Counted from the first letter of the stretch, positions 17,386 through 27,102 are shown. The stretch: DNA of 64,000 nt from Chryseobacterium caseinilyticum (GCF_014837145.1 NZ_JACYFS010000001.1:1426001-1490000), one strand, 5' to 3'. Translations and numbers: made by a program. Notes: generated by a model not told the origin, from the letters alone.

Positions 17386-19899
17386 TTATTTAAAATCTTC
17401 AATTGCTTTGTTAATCGCATCGATCTGTTTGTTGATGCTTGCAGCGTTTTGAGGGTTTTGTTTTAAAACTTCCATTTTTTTGCTGAGACCGTCTTTCAGC
17501 ATCTGGGAAATCATCATTTTTACCTGAGGATTGTTGCCCATCTGACCTTTTGCCTGACCTAAAATTTTGGTAATGCTTTCAGTAGCTTTCAGGTTATCAG
17601 AACTCATGATCCAGTTGTAGCCTTCCTCGGCATTTTTCCCCAATTCAGGATTCTGGAATTTGATGAAAGGATAAAAGGCCACTAACTGACCGAGATGATG
17701 CATCTGCGAAGTCACTTTATTTTTAACTATGATTGGAAGCATTTGAGTCAACACTTCTTCTGAAGCGCCTTCCAGATCGATCTTTTCAGCATACGAAGCC
17801 GCTTTTGAAGGATCAATTGCCAGAATTGCACCTACAGAATTCGCTTTTACAGCATTAGAAACTGCGCTCACTCCTTTTTCAAAAAGAGGAATGTATTTTT
17901 TGTCTTTCGTTTTTGCCAAAGCCGCAATCGCAGCTGCCTGAACCAAAGTTTTAGGATCGTTTGAAGCCAGCTTTTCAACTTCAGTTCCCATGGCCTTCAT
18001 CTGCTCAGGATTTGAAAGATCAATCATTTCCAACGCTTTCATTCTTACTCTGAAGTAAGGATCTTTGATTGCTGCTGCCAATAATTTTGTAGCCGCAGGG
18101 TTTTTACCTACCTGATCTTTAATTCCTGTTAAAGCTGAATATCTGCTTTTAAATTCTTTTGAACCTGTGAATTGCAGAAGATTTTGCTCAGGTGTTTTAG
18201 TATCTGTAATGTCTGCTACTAAGATTCCGTCTGCATTCAGATTTACCAAATCCGGAGTTTTGGATGAATCAAAATTAAATGTATTTTTTGCTGTTGCTTT
18301 TACCCAAACCTGTTGTCTTTTGGGCTTACCATTGTCATAAACATCAATGGTTAAAGGAAATTCAAATGGCTGATCCTGAGACTGACTGATGGTAACAGAA
18401 ACCTGCTTTTTTACAGGCTCGTAAGATGTTGTGTAAGAAATTTTCGGGTGACCGCTTCCAAAATACCACTGAATGAAGAACCAGTTTAAATCTCTACCTG
18501 AAACTTTTTCAAAAGATAATCTTAACTGATGTGCTTCGGCATTTTTGTACTCGTAAGTTTTCAGATAATCTGTGATTCCGGCAAAGAAAGCATCGTCGCC
18601 AAGATAATTTCTGAGCATGTGAAGAATTCCACCTCCCTTCTGATAGGTTACCAAATCGAAAACATCTTCTCTTGATTTATAATCAAATCTTACCAGATCT
18701 TTTTTGAAATCTCCCGGATTGTGAATGTACATATTGACATCGGTCATCTGGTGGTAATCTGCCTGATCTTTTCCGTATTTGTACTCGTTCCAAAGGTATT
18801 CTGAATAGTTGGCAAAAGACTCATTTACTGTAAGATTGCTCCAACTTTCTGCAGTAACCAAATCCCCGAACCAGTGATGAAAAAGCTCGTGAGCGATGGT
18901 GTCTTCCCAGCTGTTTTCGTCGATTAACTGTCCCGGTTTTTGAAGAACAGCACTTCCGTGAAGAGTTGCCGTCGTGTTTTCCATAGCGCCGCTTACATAA
19001 TCTCTTCCCGAAATCTGTGCATATTTTGCCCAAGGGTAATCGTAGCCTAATTTTTTAGAGAAAAACTCCATCATTTCAGGTGTGTTTCCGTAGATCTGTT
19101 TTGCGTAAGGCTCGTATTCTTTTTCGATGTAATAGTCAACAGGAATATTTCTCCATTTGTCTTTTACGATGGCATATTCTCCAACTCCCATAAAGAAAAG
19201 GTAAGTAGAATGCGGTTTATCCATCACCCAATGATCAGTTCTCAAACCGTTTCCTGCTTTTTCAGAACCTTTCATAATTCCGTTGGAAAGGGTAACGTAT
19301 TTATCAGGAACGGTCATGTAAATTTCCTGAGTTGTCTTTTGATTGGATTTATCGATAGTCGGGAACCATGCGGAAGAAGATTCGGTTTCACCCTGAGTCC
19401 AGATTTGGGTCGGTTTGTCGGCATCTTTACCCTGTGCGTTGATGAAATAAAGACCTTTTGCATCACTGATGGCTGCACTTCCTTCCTGCTTTACTTCGTT
19501 CGGGCGGGAGGTATATTTAATGTAAACCGTGTAATCCTGATTTTTCTGATAAGTTTTGTCTAAAGTAATTTTTAAAATATCATTTTTATAATCAAATTTC
19601 AGCGGAGATTTTTTTCCGTTCTGATCCAGAGCCACTTCATGAATGAGCATTGATTTTGCATCAAGCGTCAGCTCATTGGTTGCGTAAAAATAAGGAGATG
19701 CGGTAAGCCATTCTTCGCCGTTCATCTGCTCTTTCTGATAATCGAAACTGACTTTGAGTTTGGTATGTTTAAGTTCTGTAACTTTGGCATGTGTTGCTCT
19801 GTACACTTCCTGTCTTCCTGAGGTTTCGCTTTGTGCAAATGCATCTGCCGAAAATAAAATCCCTCCCAAAAGAGCGACTGATAGAATGGCTTTTTTCAT
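17386..19899 (-). CDS. M1 family metallopeptidase (aminopeptidase)
   Basis: 837 residues with a signal peptide ending ADAFAQ. The gluzincin site is complete: HELFHHWFGDLV (H337, E338, H341) and the third ligand E360 in NLTVNESFANY, plus the exopeptidase motif GAMEN at 304-308. An N-terminal beta domain precedes it and a C-terminal HEAT/armadillo-like helical region (about 600-837) follows. It should release N-terminal amino acids from peptides in the periplasm or outside. The small gene 13 bp upstream on the same strand is probably cotranscribed. Confidence 0.94.
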   Translation of the reverse strand: MKKAILSVALLGGILFSADAFAQSETSGRQEVYRATHAKVTELKHTKLKVSFDYQKEQMNGEEWLTASPYFYATNELTLDAKSMLIHEVALDQNGKKSPLKFDYKNDILKITLDKTYQKNQDYTVYIKYTSRPNEVKQEGSAAISDAKGLYFINAQGKDADKPTQIWTQGETESSSAWFPTIDKSNQKTTQEIYMTVPDKYVTLSNGIMKGSEKAGNGLRTDHWVMDKPHSTYLFFMGVGEYAIVKDKWRNIPVDYYIEKEYEPYAKQIYGNTPEMMEFFSKKLGYDYPWAKYAQISGRDYVSGAMENTTATLHGSAVLQKPGQLIDENSWEDTIAHELFHHWFGDLVTAESWSNLTVNESFANYSEYLWNEYKYGKDQADYHQMTDVNMYIHNPGDFKKDLVRFDYKSREDVFDLVTYQKGGGILHMLRNYLGDDAFFAGITDYLKTYEYKNAEAHQLRLSFEKVSGRDLNWFFIQWYFGSGHPKISYTTSYEPVKKQVSVTISQSQDQPFEFPLTIDVYDNGKPKRQQVWVKATAKNTFNFDSSKTPDLVNLNADGILVADITDTKTPEQNLLQFTGSKEFKSRYSALTGIKDQVGKNPAATKLLAAAIKDPYFRVRMKALEMIDLSNPEQMKAMGTEVEKLASNDPKTLVQAAAIAALAKTKDKKYIPLFEKGVSAVSNAVKANSVGAILAIDPSKAASYAEKIDLEGASEEVLTQMLPIIVKNKVTSQMHHLGQLVAFYPFIKFQNPELGKNAEEGYNWIMSSDNLKATESITKILGQAKGQMGNNPQVKMMISQMLKDGLSKKMEVLKQNPQNAASINKQIDAINKAIEDFK

Positions 19900-19912
19900 T
19901 ATATATCTAAAA

Positions 19913-20131
19913 TTATTTCTTTGTTAAAATGGTAAAAATATCATTCACCAATGTTTCGTAATCTCCTTTTTTGAACTGTTCTTTTGTTTTTTCAAACGCT
20001 TTTTTCAGCTCGCTTTCAGGATTTTCTTCGTCGATAATTTCAACTGAAGATATTCCTTTAATCTGTGAAAGCAACATTTTTATGTTTTCTGCCTCCACAT
20101 TTTGGTCTAAGGTGATTTTTATTGACTTCAT
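19913..20131 (-). CDS. small protein of unknown function upstream of the M1 peptidase
   Basis: 72 residues: a beta-alpha-beta start (MKSIKITLDQNVEAENIKMLLSQIKGISSVEII, ferredoxin-like) followed by a charged helix (ESELKKAFEKTKEQFKKGDYETLVNDIFTIL). It recalls small antitoxin-like or DUF2683-like proteins of Bacteroidetes, but I cannot assign it. It ends 13 bp before the M1 peptidase start, so translation or expression may be coupled. Confidence 0.65.
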   Translation of the reverse strand: MKSIKITLDQNVEAENIKMLLSQIKGISSVEIIDEENPESELKKAFEKTKEQFKKGDYETLVNDIFTILTKK

Positions 20132-20165
20132 GATTAATAAGTAGTATAATTCAATGTATAGTTAC

Positions 20166-20196
20166 AAAAAAAGTGAAGTTTCTGACTCCACTTTTA
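20166..20196 (-). terminator. terminator of thyA
   Basis: AAGTGGAGT/CTTCACTT imperfect stem followed on the minus strand by seven T, just past the thyA stop. Confidence 0.65.
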
Positions 20197-20214
20197 TATT
20201 TTATTTAATTCATT

Positions 20215-21009
20215 TTAAATCGCTACAGGTGCTTTGATTCCCGGATGCGGATCATAATTTTCTAAAGTAAAATCTTCGAAATTAAAATTAAAGATATCTT
20301 TAATCTCAGGATTTAATTTCATGGTAGGTAAAAGTCTAGTTTCTCTTGAAAGCTGTTTGTGAACCTGCTCAAAATGATTGTTATAGATATGAACATCCCC
20401 GAAAGAGTGTACGTAATCTCCCACTTCCAAACCACAAACCTGCGCCACCATCATCAAAAGCAAAGCATAACTTGCAATATTGAAAGGAACTCCCAAAAAA
20501 ACATCTGCACTTCTCTGGTAAAGCTGTAAAGATAATTTTCCGTCAGCTACGTAGAACTGAAAAAGAGCGTGACAGGGTGCCAAAGCCATATTTGGAATTT
20601 CGGCAGCATTCCATGCAGAAACGATGAGTCTTCGCGAATCAGGATTTTTTTTGATCTGGTCGATTACGTCAGCAAACTGATCTACTACTTTTCCGTCTGC
20701 ACCAGTCCAGCTTCTCCACTGCGCACCGTAAACAGGACCTAAATCACCATTTTCATCAGCCCACTCATTCCAGATAGAAACTCCGTTATCCGTAAGATAT
20801 TTAATATTGGTATCACCTTTCAGAAACCACAGCAATTCATAAATAATAGATTTTAAATGAACCTTTTTCGTTGTAACCAAAGGAAATCCTCTTGACAGAT
20901 CATAACGCAGCTGGTAGCCAAAAACACTTCGTGTTCCAGTTCCTGTTCTGTCGGTTTTATCGGTTCCGTTGTCTAAAATATGTTGAAGTAGATCGAGATA
21001 GTTTTGCAT
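20215..21009 (-). CDS. thyA: thymidylate synthase
   Basis: 264 residues, the exact length of the E. coli enzyme. It methylates dUMP to dTMP using methylene-tetrahydrofolate. The catalytic cysteine is C146 in [14 protein letters not shown]; the dUMP-binding arginines ([18 protein letters not shown]), the folate loop and the C-terminal [10 protein letters not shown] are all present. dihydrofolate reductase is not adjacent. A TAAATTTG box lies about 25 bp upstream. Confidence 0.98.
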   Translation of the reverse strand: MQNYLDLLQHILDNGTDKTDRTGTGTRSVFGYQLRYDLSRGFPLVTTKKVHLKSIIYELLWFLKGDTNIKYLTDNGVSIWNEWADENGDLGPVYGAQWRSWTGADGKVVDQFADVIDQIKKNPDSRRLIVSAWNAAEIPNMALAPCHALFQFYVADGKLSLQLYQRSADVFLGVPFNIASYALLLMMVAQVCGLEVGDYVHSFGDVHIYNNHFEQVHKQLSRETRLLPTMKLNPEIKDIFNFNFEDFTLENYDPHPGIKAPVAI

Positions 21010-21031
21010 TTGCGGGGAATAATATTGGGCT

Positions 21032-21039
21032 CAAATTTA
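21032..21039 (-). promoter_or_regulatory. -7 box for thyA
   Basis: TAAATTTG on the minus strand, 22 bp before the ATG. Confidence 0.5.
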
Positions 21040-21096
21040 TGAAAAATCATGCAGATAAGTTGCGTGACTTTATTCAAAAAACAAATTGCTGTTATT

Positions 21097-23241
21097 TTAC
21101 TTCATCTGAAAATCCTTATCACCACATTGCCACAGCATAAAAGAATATTCTCTGGCCACCTGAACAAACTGCTCATCAACCGTACTTCCGCCGAAATGCC
21201 CTGCTTTGTAATCTACATATAGAAGAACGGGATTTTTTGATGCATTCTCATCCTGCATTTTAGCCGCAAATTTTGCAGGAATGTAGCTTTCCACGCGGGA
21301 ATCATTAAAACCTGTTGTGATCAGCTGGGCAGGATATTTTGTTCCTTTTTCAATATGATGAAAGGCATCCATTTCCCATAAAGCCTTAAATTCTGTTTCG
21401 TCTTTTACGGTTCCAAATTCAGGGATATTTCCGGGGCCGTTTGGTGAAAATTCCATTCTCAAAGCATTCAGACAGCCTACTTTCGGAATGGCAACTTTAT
21501 AAAGATCGGGACGTTCTGTAATCGCTCTTCCAATCAAAATTCCACCAGCGCTTGCTCCGGAAATTCCAAATTTATCTGATGAGGAATATTTATTTTTAAT
21601 CAAATATTCTGCGCAGGCATTGAAATCTTTCCAGGTATTGGGTTTTGTAACCTTCTTACCGGCAAGATACCAATCCCGACCTTTTTCTCCTCCACCGCGG
21701 ATGTGTGCAAAAGCCAGAACGACACCCCGATTCAGCAATGGTAAATATCTGGTTGAAAAATAAGGTGTAGAAGACATTCCGTAAGCACCGTAACCCTGCA
21801 TGAATGCGATGTTGCTGCCGTCTTTTTTCAGTTTGGTTTTATCATACATAATGCTCAGCGGAACCATTGCACCGTCGTGGGAAGGAACTTCTACTTCCTC
21901 AAAAACAATATTTTCAAGATTCGGAAAATTGATATCCATGCTGAAAGGTCCTTTGGAAAAGTTTTTCGAATCAACGTCGTAAGTGTAAAAATTGATCGGT
22001 AAATTCCAGCCGACATTGATGAGCGTCAACTCGTTTGAATTCTTTGAAAGTGCCGTCGCTTCTACATTTCCCTTCAAAGGTGTTTCTATTTTTGTGGTTT
22101 TTCCGGTTTTTAAATCATAATAAAACGGTTCTACAACCAACTCATTTTTAGTTTTAAAATAAACCAGATAATCTTTTGATTGTGTGACAGAGGACAGCTT
22201 CCATTCTTTATCTCCGGATGCTACTTCTTTGGCGGTGGTAAAATCGGGTTTCGAAAGCGAGGTTTTTACCAGTCTGAATTTAGAATTTCCTTTTGTAGTT
22301 AAAAGATAAACATCATCACCCTTCACAAAAAAATTCCAGATTTCATCTTTTTTAGTGCAGAACGGTTTCCAGTTGATGCGTTCTTTTTTCAGTTCTGAAG
22401 CGGGTGCGTAAAACATTTCCTTATAATTTTCAACCGTTGCTTTACTTAAAAAAATATAGGGTGAATTTTTTGAAATATACATATCCGGATATTCCGACGG
22501 GAGAATATTGAGCTCAGGATATTTTTTTGAACTTGCCAGCAGAAGATCTTGTGAATTTTCGGTGCCGAGAACATGCAGCTTTGTTTTGGAATTTAACCAT
22601 ACTTCGGGATCGTGGGTATCATAACTTTTTGCCTCACCGTACATGATTTCGGTATTGCTGCCGTCAACAAAACCGCCGTTGCTGTGCGGGATGACATCAG
22701 GAAGAAACTTTCCGGTTGCTACATCCATGATTTTCACATCACCCAATTCTGATCCCACCTCGCTAAGATTAAATACCAATCTGCTGCCGTCATGACTCAC
22801 GCTTACAGCATAATCCATCACTTTACCTGCTATGTAATTTTGGGGATCAAACAGAAGGACTTCTTTTCCGTTTTTGCCTTGTCTGTAATAGAGTTTAAGT
22901 ACAGATTCATCCGGCAATCTTTTCTTATAAAAATATTTTCCGCCTTCAATGGCAACAGGGATATATTTAACAGCAATAATTTTGTCGAGCTCTTTGAGTT
23001 CCTGAATGATCTTGTTCTGATTCGGGATTTTTGAAAGCTGGGCATTGGTGAAGTTTTCCTGGCCTTTGAACCAGTCTAAAACTTTTGGATCTTTGATATC
23101 TTCCAGCCAGCGGTAGGAATCTTCAACTTTTTTCCCGAAATAGGTATCGGAAACCAATTCTTTTTTCGTTTCGGGATATTTGTACTGACCAAAAGACCAT
23201 ACACTAAGTAGCAAAACGCCCAATGTTATTGATTTTTTCAT
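21097..23241 (-). CDS. prolyl oligopeptidase family serine peptidase (S9A)
   Basis: 714 residues with a signal peptide ending SFGQ. A seven-bladed propeller (about residues 75-430) precedes an alpha/beta-hydrolase domain. The triad is S564 (GISGASAGGILIG), D647 (GFNDSRVESYIPAK) and H682 (YKAGHFGG). The opening YPETKKELVSDTYFGKKVEDSYRWLEDIKDPKV is the classic prolyl-endopeptidase N-terminus. It should cleave short proline-containing peptides in the periplasm. Length matches the family. Confidence 0.94.
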   Translation of the reverse strand: MKKSITLGVLLLSVWSFGQYKYPETKKELVSDTYFGKKVEDSYRWLEDIKDPKVLDWFKGQENFTNAQLSKIPNQNKIIQELKELDKIIAVKYIPVAIEGGKYFYKKRLPDESVLKLYYRQGKNGKEVLLFDPQNYIAGKVMDYAVSVSHDGSRLVFNLSEVGSELGDVKIMDVATGKFLPDVIPHSNGGFVDGSNTEIMYGEAKSYDTHDPEVWLNSKTKLHVLGTENSQDLLLASSKKYPELNILPSEYPDMYISKNSPYIFLSKATVENYKEMFYAPASELKKERINWKPFCTKKDEIWNFFVKGDDVYLLTTKGNSKFRLVKTSLSKPDFTTAKEVASGDKEWKLSSVTQSKDYLVYFKTKNELVVEPFYYDLKTGKTTKIETPLKGNVEATALSKNSNELTLINVGWNLPINFYTYDVDSKNFSKGPFSMDINFPNLENIVFEEVEVPSHDGAMVPLSIMYDKTKLKKDGSNIAFMQGYGAYGMSSTPYFSTRYLPLLNRGVVLAFAHIRGGGEKGRDWYLAGKKVTKPNTWKDFNACAEYLIKNKYSSSDKFGISGASAGGILIGRAITERPDLYKVAIPKVGCLNALRMEFSPNGPGNIPEFGTVKDETEFKALWEMDAFHHIEKGTKYPAQLITTGFNDSRVESYIPAKFAAKMQDENASKNPVLLYVDYKAGHFGGSTVDEQFVQVAREYSFMLWQCGDKDFQMK

Positions 23242-23290
23242 GGTAATAAGTTTTAGTTTTTAAAAATAGTGACAATAACTGTCCGCTACA

Positions 23291-23298
23291 CAAATATA
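23291..23298 (-). promoter_or_regulatory. -7 box for the S9 peptidase gene
   Basis: TATATTTG on the minus strand about 50 bp before the ATG; no matching -33 box. Confidence 0.45.
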
Positions 23299-23431
23299 AT
23301 AATTTGACTGTCAGTGCAGTTAAATATTTAAACCGAATTTAATTTTTCCTCTAACGGAGAATGTCAAGATCCTGAAAACAGAGCTGATTACACAGAAAAT
23401 TATTCAGATTCTGCAGATTAAAATATTTAAA

Positions 23432-23466
23432 TAAAAAAAACAGGCTTCATTGAAACCTGTCTGTAT
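23432..23466 (-). terminator. terminator of the SDR gene
   Basis: CAGGTTTC/GAAGCCTG imperfect stem followed on the minus strand by eight T. Confidence 0.75.
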
Positions 23467-23485
23467 TGTACTATGTAAATTAAAT

Positions 23486-24235
23486 TTAAACTGCAGTATA
23501 ACCACCGTCAACAAGGTAATATCCACCAGTCATAAATGATGCTTTGTCTGAGCTCAAAAATAAGACTAACTCAGCAACTTCCTGCGATGTCCCAAGTCTT
23601 CCCATTGGATGTTTTGCCACCAAAGCCTCCTTCATATCTCCACTTGCACTCTCCAATAACGGTGTTTCAATATAGGCAGGACCTACAGCATTACAACGGA
23701 TATTTCTCTGTCCGTATTCAGCTCCGATATTTTTCGTTAAACCAACAACTGCATGTTTTGATGCAGTATATGCCGAAGAAAGTGGTGCTGCCACTGTTCC
23801 GTGGATTGATGCGATATTCACAATCACTCCGCCACCATTTTTCTCCATCTGCTCCAGTTGATATTTGCAACCATAAAACACACCATCTAAGTTAACGTTC
23901 AGTACTTTTCTCCAGCTGTCAAGGCCATATTCTCCGGTCAGTTTCTGTTCACCTCCGATTCCCGCATTATTACACGCAATATCTAATCTTCCGTAGATTT
24001 GAACTGTTGATTTAATGAGTGCTTCTACTTCTTCTGCCTTTGACGTATCTGCTTTCACAAACGCAGCTTCACCGCCGTCTGATTTGATTTTTTCTACCGC
24101 CTGTTTACCGTGTTCTTCATTGATATCAGAAACGATAACTTTTGCTCCTTCTTTTGCATAAGACTCGGCGATTGCCAATCCGATTCCTGAACCTGCTCCT
24201 GTTACAAGAGCTACTTTATTGTCTAAAATTCCCAT
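23486..24235 (-). CDS. short-chain dehydrogenase/reductase
   Basis: 249 residues, classical SDR. NAD(P) site TGAGSGIG (12-19), NNAG (89-92), and catalytic S143, Y156, K160 (YTASK). D37 after the second strand (VIVSDINEE) favours NAD(H) over NADP(H). The C-terminal LSSDKASFMTGGYYLVDGGYTAV is typical of glucose-1-dehydrogenase/3-oxoacyl-reductase-like members. Substrate not predictable. No operon partner. Confidence 0.9.
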   Translation of the reverse strand: MGILDNKVALVTGAGSGIGLAIAESYAKEGAKVIVSDINEEHGKQAVEKIKSDGGEAAFVKADTSKAEEVEALIKSTVQIYGRLDIACNNAGIGGEQKLTGEYGLDSWRKVLNVNLDGVFYGCKYQLEQMEKNGGGVIVNIASIHGTVAAPLSSAYTASKHAVVGLTKNIGAEYGQRNIRCNAVGPAYIETPLLESASGDMKEALVAKHPMGRLGTSQEVAELVLFLSSDKASFMTGGYYLVDGGYTAV

Positions 24236-24409
24236 TTGATAAAATTTTGATTAATATTTGAATAAATTAATAATTAAATTTACGATAATTCCCGCTCATT
24301 GTTTCTTTTTAAAGCATTAAACTTTTATTAAAGTTTTTCTGGAAATTTATTCAAAAAAGATTCCGAAATCTATCAACAATCTGATTTTAAGAATTACTAA
24401 ATCTCAGGC

Positions 24410-24850
24410 TTAAAAAATATTTAAGATTTTATGGTTGACATTATTCAAACTGATGCTTTGCGATTCTGATTTTCCCTCCAGAACTTTTGCCAAGGGTGAA
24501 TCTGGGGAAATGCAGAAAATTTTATTTCCATCCAAATCAATATTCGAAAGAGAAACCGAAATGTAGAAAAGTCCTCTATCCGTTTTTACCAGCGCTCCTT
24601 TTTCCGCCTTTGCAGAAGGTTTTGCAGATAAACTTTTAAGAAAATCTCTCTGTTTTAAAACTTCATTCAGCTGAACTTGCAGATTGTTGATTTCCTGCTG
24701 CAGCATTTCGCGTCCGGTTTCATATTTATCTCCCATCGAACTTTTGGTATCGTTGCTTGAGGCGCGGGTTTCAGCGATAAGATTTTCGAATGTCAGAATT
24801 TTTTCTGAGATTTTGTTTTTGAGGATGTTTAGTATTTCTTCTTTTTTCAT
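24410..24850 (-). CDS. GreA/GreB-like protein
   Basis: 146 residues: a helical coiled-coil-like N-terminal half (EEILNILKNKISEKILTFENLIAETRASSNDTKSSMGDKYETGREMLQQEINNL...) and a C-terminal FKBP-like domain with ISPDSPLAKVLEGKSE, which is the GreA/GreB 'SPLGxALLGK' signature. Relatives in flavobacteria are sometimes annotated as 3-oxoacyl-ACP synthase; nothing here supports a ketosynthase. The acidic tip residues of true Gre factors are not clear, so it may be a Gre-like RNA polymerase binder rather than a cleavage factor. Confidence 0.7.
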   Translation of the reverse strand: MKKEEILNILKNKISEKILTFENLIAETRASSNDTKSSMGDKYETGREMLQQEINNLQVQLNEVLKQRDFLKSLSAKPSAKAEKGALVKTDRGLFYISVSLSNIDLDGNKIFCISPDSPLAKVLEGKSESQSISLNNVNHKILNIF

Positions 24851-24877
24851 TTTGAATAACCTTTGTGAAAGATTAAT

Positions 24878-24940
24878 TTTTGGCTAAAGCCGATTCCAAC
24901 ATCAAACTAAAAGCGGGCTAAAGCCCGCTCCTATTGATAT
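24878..24940. repeat. interspersed repeat, second copy of the ctaaag element
   Basis: GGCTAAAGCC (24882-24891) then AGCGGGCTAAAGCCCGCT (24912-24929) and CCTATTGATAT. Same order and end as 9583-9650; the shared parts are the palindromes and the CCTATTGA tail, the spacer differs. Confidence 0.75.
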
Positions 24941-24967
24941 TTTAAAATATTCTATTAAAGTTACACC

Positions 24968-26314
24968 TTATTTTTCAAAAACAGCAAAATCCGAAACTTT
25001 AAAATTAAAATCTTTTCCTTCACTGAAATCTCTCTTTGTTTTGTCAAAAACATTTTTGAAAGTCCCGGTTACATTTTCATCCTGAATGGTGAAATTTACG
25101 GGCTCCTTTGAAAAATTTAAAACCACTAAAACCTCATCTTTCCCATTCTTTCTTACGTATGCCAGAATTTTATCATTGGCAGTTGTGTTCAGAAGATAAG
25201 TTGAAACTGCAGAATCTCCACCTCTCAAAGCTGGATTTGATGATTTTAAACTCAACAGTGTTTTATAGAAGTCAGCCATATCGTATTTTCCATTCCACTC
25301 GATGACGTCTTTTTCGAAGAACTCCAATCTCTTCATATTCGGAAGTTCCTGACCGGAATACAAAAGTGGAATCCCGTTCCATGTGGCAGAGAAAACAGCC
25401 ATTGGCTTTGTGATATCTCCGTATTTTTCAAACTCGGTTCCGTTCCACGAGTTTTCGTCGTGATTTGTTGTAAACCATGCTCTCATAGAAGCATCTCCGA
25501 TTGCAGAATATTGTTTCAGCAAATCTGTCAGTTCACTGATAGGCTCATTTTTTTTGTAGTAGTCCGCAGATTTGTGCATCCACTTCCATGAATAACTTGC
25601 GTCGAAAACTTTACCGTAATCCGGATTTTCCAGTTCGTCGTATTCGCCGATGAAGAAAAGAGGTTTTATTTTTTCCACTTCTGGTCTTGCTTCTATCCAG
25701 AAATCGACTTCAACCCATGAAGCCAGATCACATCTAAAACCATCAATTCCTGTTTCTCTTACCCAGAATTTCATTGCATCGGTCATTTCCTTTCTCATTT
25801 CCCTGTTTTTATAATCCAGTTCGATGATATCATCCATACCTGAAGCTTTGTGAAAACTTCCGTCGGGATCTTTTAAATAAAATTCAGGATGAGTTTTTGT
25901 CCAGACATGATCCCAGCCTGTGTGATTGGCTACCCAGTCGATGATTACTTTAAAGCCCAACCGGTGCGCTTCGTTGACCATATGCTTAAACTCGTCCATG
26001 GTACCGAATTCCGGATTGATGGATGTGTAATCAGATGCTGCGTACTGACTTCCCAGACTTCCTTTTTTGTTGAGCTGTGCAATTGGGGTAACAGGCATAA
26101 ACCAAAGGGTTTTCACGCCCATATTTTTGAGGCGGGGCATTTCTTTTTCAAATGCTTTGAAAGTGCCTTCTTTGGTATATTGTCTCAGGTTGACTTCGTA
26201 GATATTGGTGGTATGTTTCCAGTCTTGTGGTAAATTCATATTCTGATTTATTTTTTGAACGCCGCACGATAGCAATGTGCAGGCAATCGTGAATGACAAA
26301 AGATATTTTTTCAT
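24968..26314 (-). CDS. alpha-amylase family glycoside hydrolase (GH13) lipoprotein
   Basis: 448 residues with a lipoprotein signal (CTLLSC, C17). The TIM-barrel regions are all visible: IIDWVANHTG (I), GFRCDLAS with nucleophile D196 (II), FIGEYDE with acid E224 (III) and TTNHDENSW with D286 (IV). A short beta C-domain follows from about residue 370. It should hydrolyse alpha-glucans such as starch or maltodextrin on the outer side of a membrane. No SusCD or other glucan genes are adjacent, so it is not part of a full utilisation locus. Confidence 0.92.
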   Translation of the reverse strand: MKKYLLSFTIACTLLSCGVQKINQNMNLPQDWKHTTNIYEVNLRQYTKEGTFKAFEKEMPRLKNMGVKTLWFMPVTPIAQLNKKGSLGSQYAASDYTSINPEFGTMDEFKHMVNEAHRLGFKVIIDWVANHTGWDHVWTKTHPEFYLKDPDGSFHKASGMDDIIELDYKNREMRKEMTDAMKFWVRETGIDGFRCDLASWVEVDFWIEARPEVEKIKPLFFIGEYDELENPDYGKVFDASYSWKWMHKSADYYKKNEPISELTDLLKQYSAIGDASMRAWFTTNHDENSWNGTEFEKYGDITKPMAVFSATWNGIPLLYSGQELPNMKRLEFFEKDVIEWNGKYDMADFYKTLLSLKSSNPALRGGDSAVSTYLLNTTANDKILAYVRKNGKDEVLVVLNFSKEPVNFTIQDENVTGTFKNVFDKTKRDFSEGKDFNFKVSDFAVFEK

Positions 26315-26331
26315 CCTTATTCTTATTTCAA

Positions 26332-26339
26332 CAAAAATA
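26332..26339 (-). promoter_or_regulatory. -7 box for the amylase gene
   Basis: TATTTTTG on the minus strand, 17 bp before the ATG. Confidence 0.5.
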
Positions 26340-26451
26340 GGAATTGCTTCTTTAAGAAACGGTATTCCACGGTGAAATTAATTTATGTATTACATTTTAA
26401 ATAAAAGAAAAACCCCAAACTTTCGTCTGAGGTTCTGTATTTTATAAAATT

Positions 26452-27045
26452 TTATCTTTCGTCATCCTGATCATCTTCATCAAAAACATCGTCGTTGTAG
26501 TCGTCTTCTTCTTCATCATCGAAATTGTCGTCGTCTTCATCTGCAAAATTTCCTGTTGCTCCGAAGTCGTCATCAAAACCGAAATCATCGTCCAGAATTG
26601 GTTTTGCTGCTTTTTTCTTTCCTCCACCAATGGCATTTTTCACAGGTGCCTTCAATGGTGCATTTCCAAATCTGAAAGCTGTAAGCGGATAATTAACACC
26701 TTTTGTTTCTTCGTTGATCTCTACCAACTCGCAGAAAAACTCCCAAAGATCAAGAAGACCATACTGAAACTGCGCTTTGTCACCGATCTCAGCAAAAGCC
26801 TCATCAATGTAAATATCAGACATAATCTCGCCGTCTCCGTCGTCACTCATATCTTCCAGAGGAACACTTTTCACTACAGTACCGTCATTCTCCAGCATAT
26901 TAAAAGCTGAAAGCTCGTCGCCCTGCAAATTGAAAGCACTTTTGATACCCAAATGTAAGTTCCAAAGCGTTTGTTTTCCCTTAACCTCGACATCTCTGAA
27001 GACATCTTCTTTTGCATCTAAAATTACACGAATCTTGTAAACCAT
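26452..27045 (-). CDS. plasmid pRiA4b ORF-3-like (IS1096 passenger-like) protein
   Basis: 197 residues. The N-terminal ~130 residues (MVYKIRVILDAKEDVFRDVEVKGKQTLWNLHLGIKSAFNL, then FQYGLLDLWEFFCELVEI) match the fold shared by pRiA4b ORF-3 and the IS1096 passenger protein. The C-terminal ~50 residues are an extremely acidic tail of D/E/N after a lysine patch (GGGKKKAAK). In flavobacteria this is an ordinary chromosomal gene; no transposase is nearby, so I see no mobile element. Function unknown; the tail suggests nucleic-acid mimicry or a chaperone-like role, which is only inference. Confidence 0.75.
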   Translation of the reverse strand: MVYKIRVILDAKEDVFRDVEVKGKQTLWNLHLGIKSAFNLQGDELSAFNMLENDGTVVKSVPLEDMSDDGDGEIMSDIYIDEAFAEIGDKAQFQYGLLDLWEFFCELVEINEETKGVNYPLTAFRFGNAPLKAPVKNAIGGGKKKAAKPILDDDFGFDDDFGATGNFADEDDDNFDDEEEDDYNDDVFDEDDQDDER

Positions 27046-27094
27046 ACCAACTTGAATTTCTTTTTTTCTTTTACTACTGAATCTATTTCTGTTG

Positions 27095-27102
27095 CAAATA
27101 TA
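27095..27102 (-). promoter_or_regulatory. -7 box for the pRiA4b-like gene
   Basis: TATATTTG on the minus strand, about 50 bp before the ATG. Confidence 0.5.

Noticed and set aside
24410..24850. 3-oxoacyl-ACP synthase, the name often given to homologues
   Set aside because: 146 residues with a GreA/GreB-like C-terminal domain and no ketosynthase motif.
26452..27045. Insertion sequence because of the IS1096 passenger-like domain
   Set aside because: No transposase, inverted repeats or target duplication; the gene is a common chromosomal one in flavobacteria.
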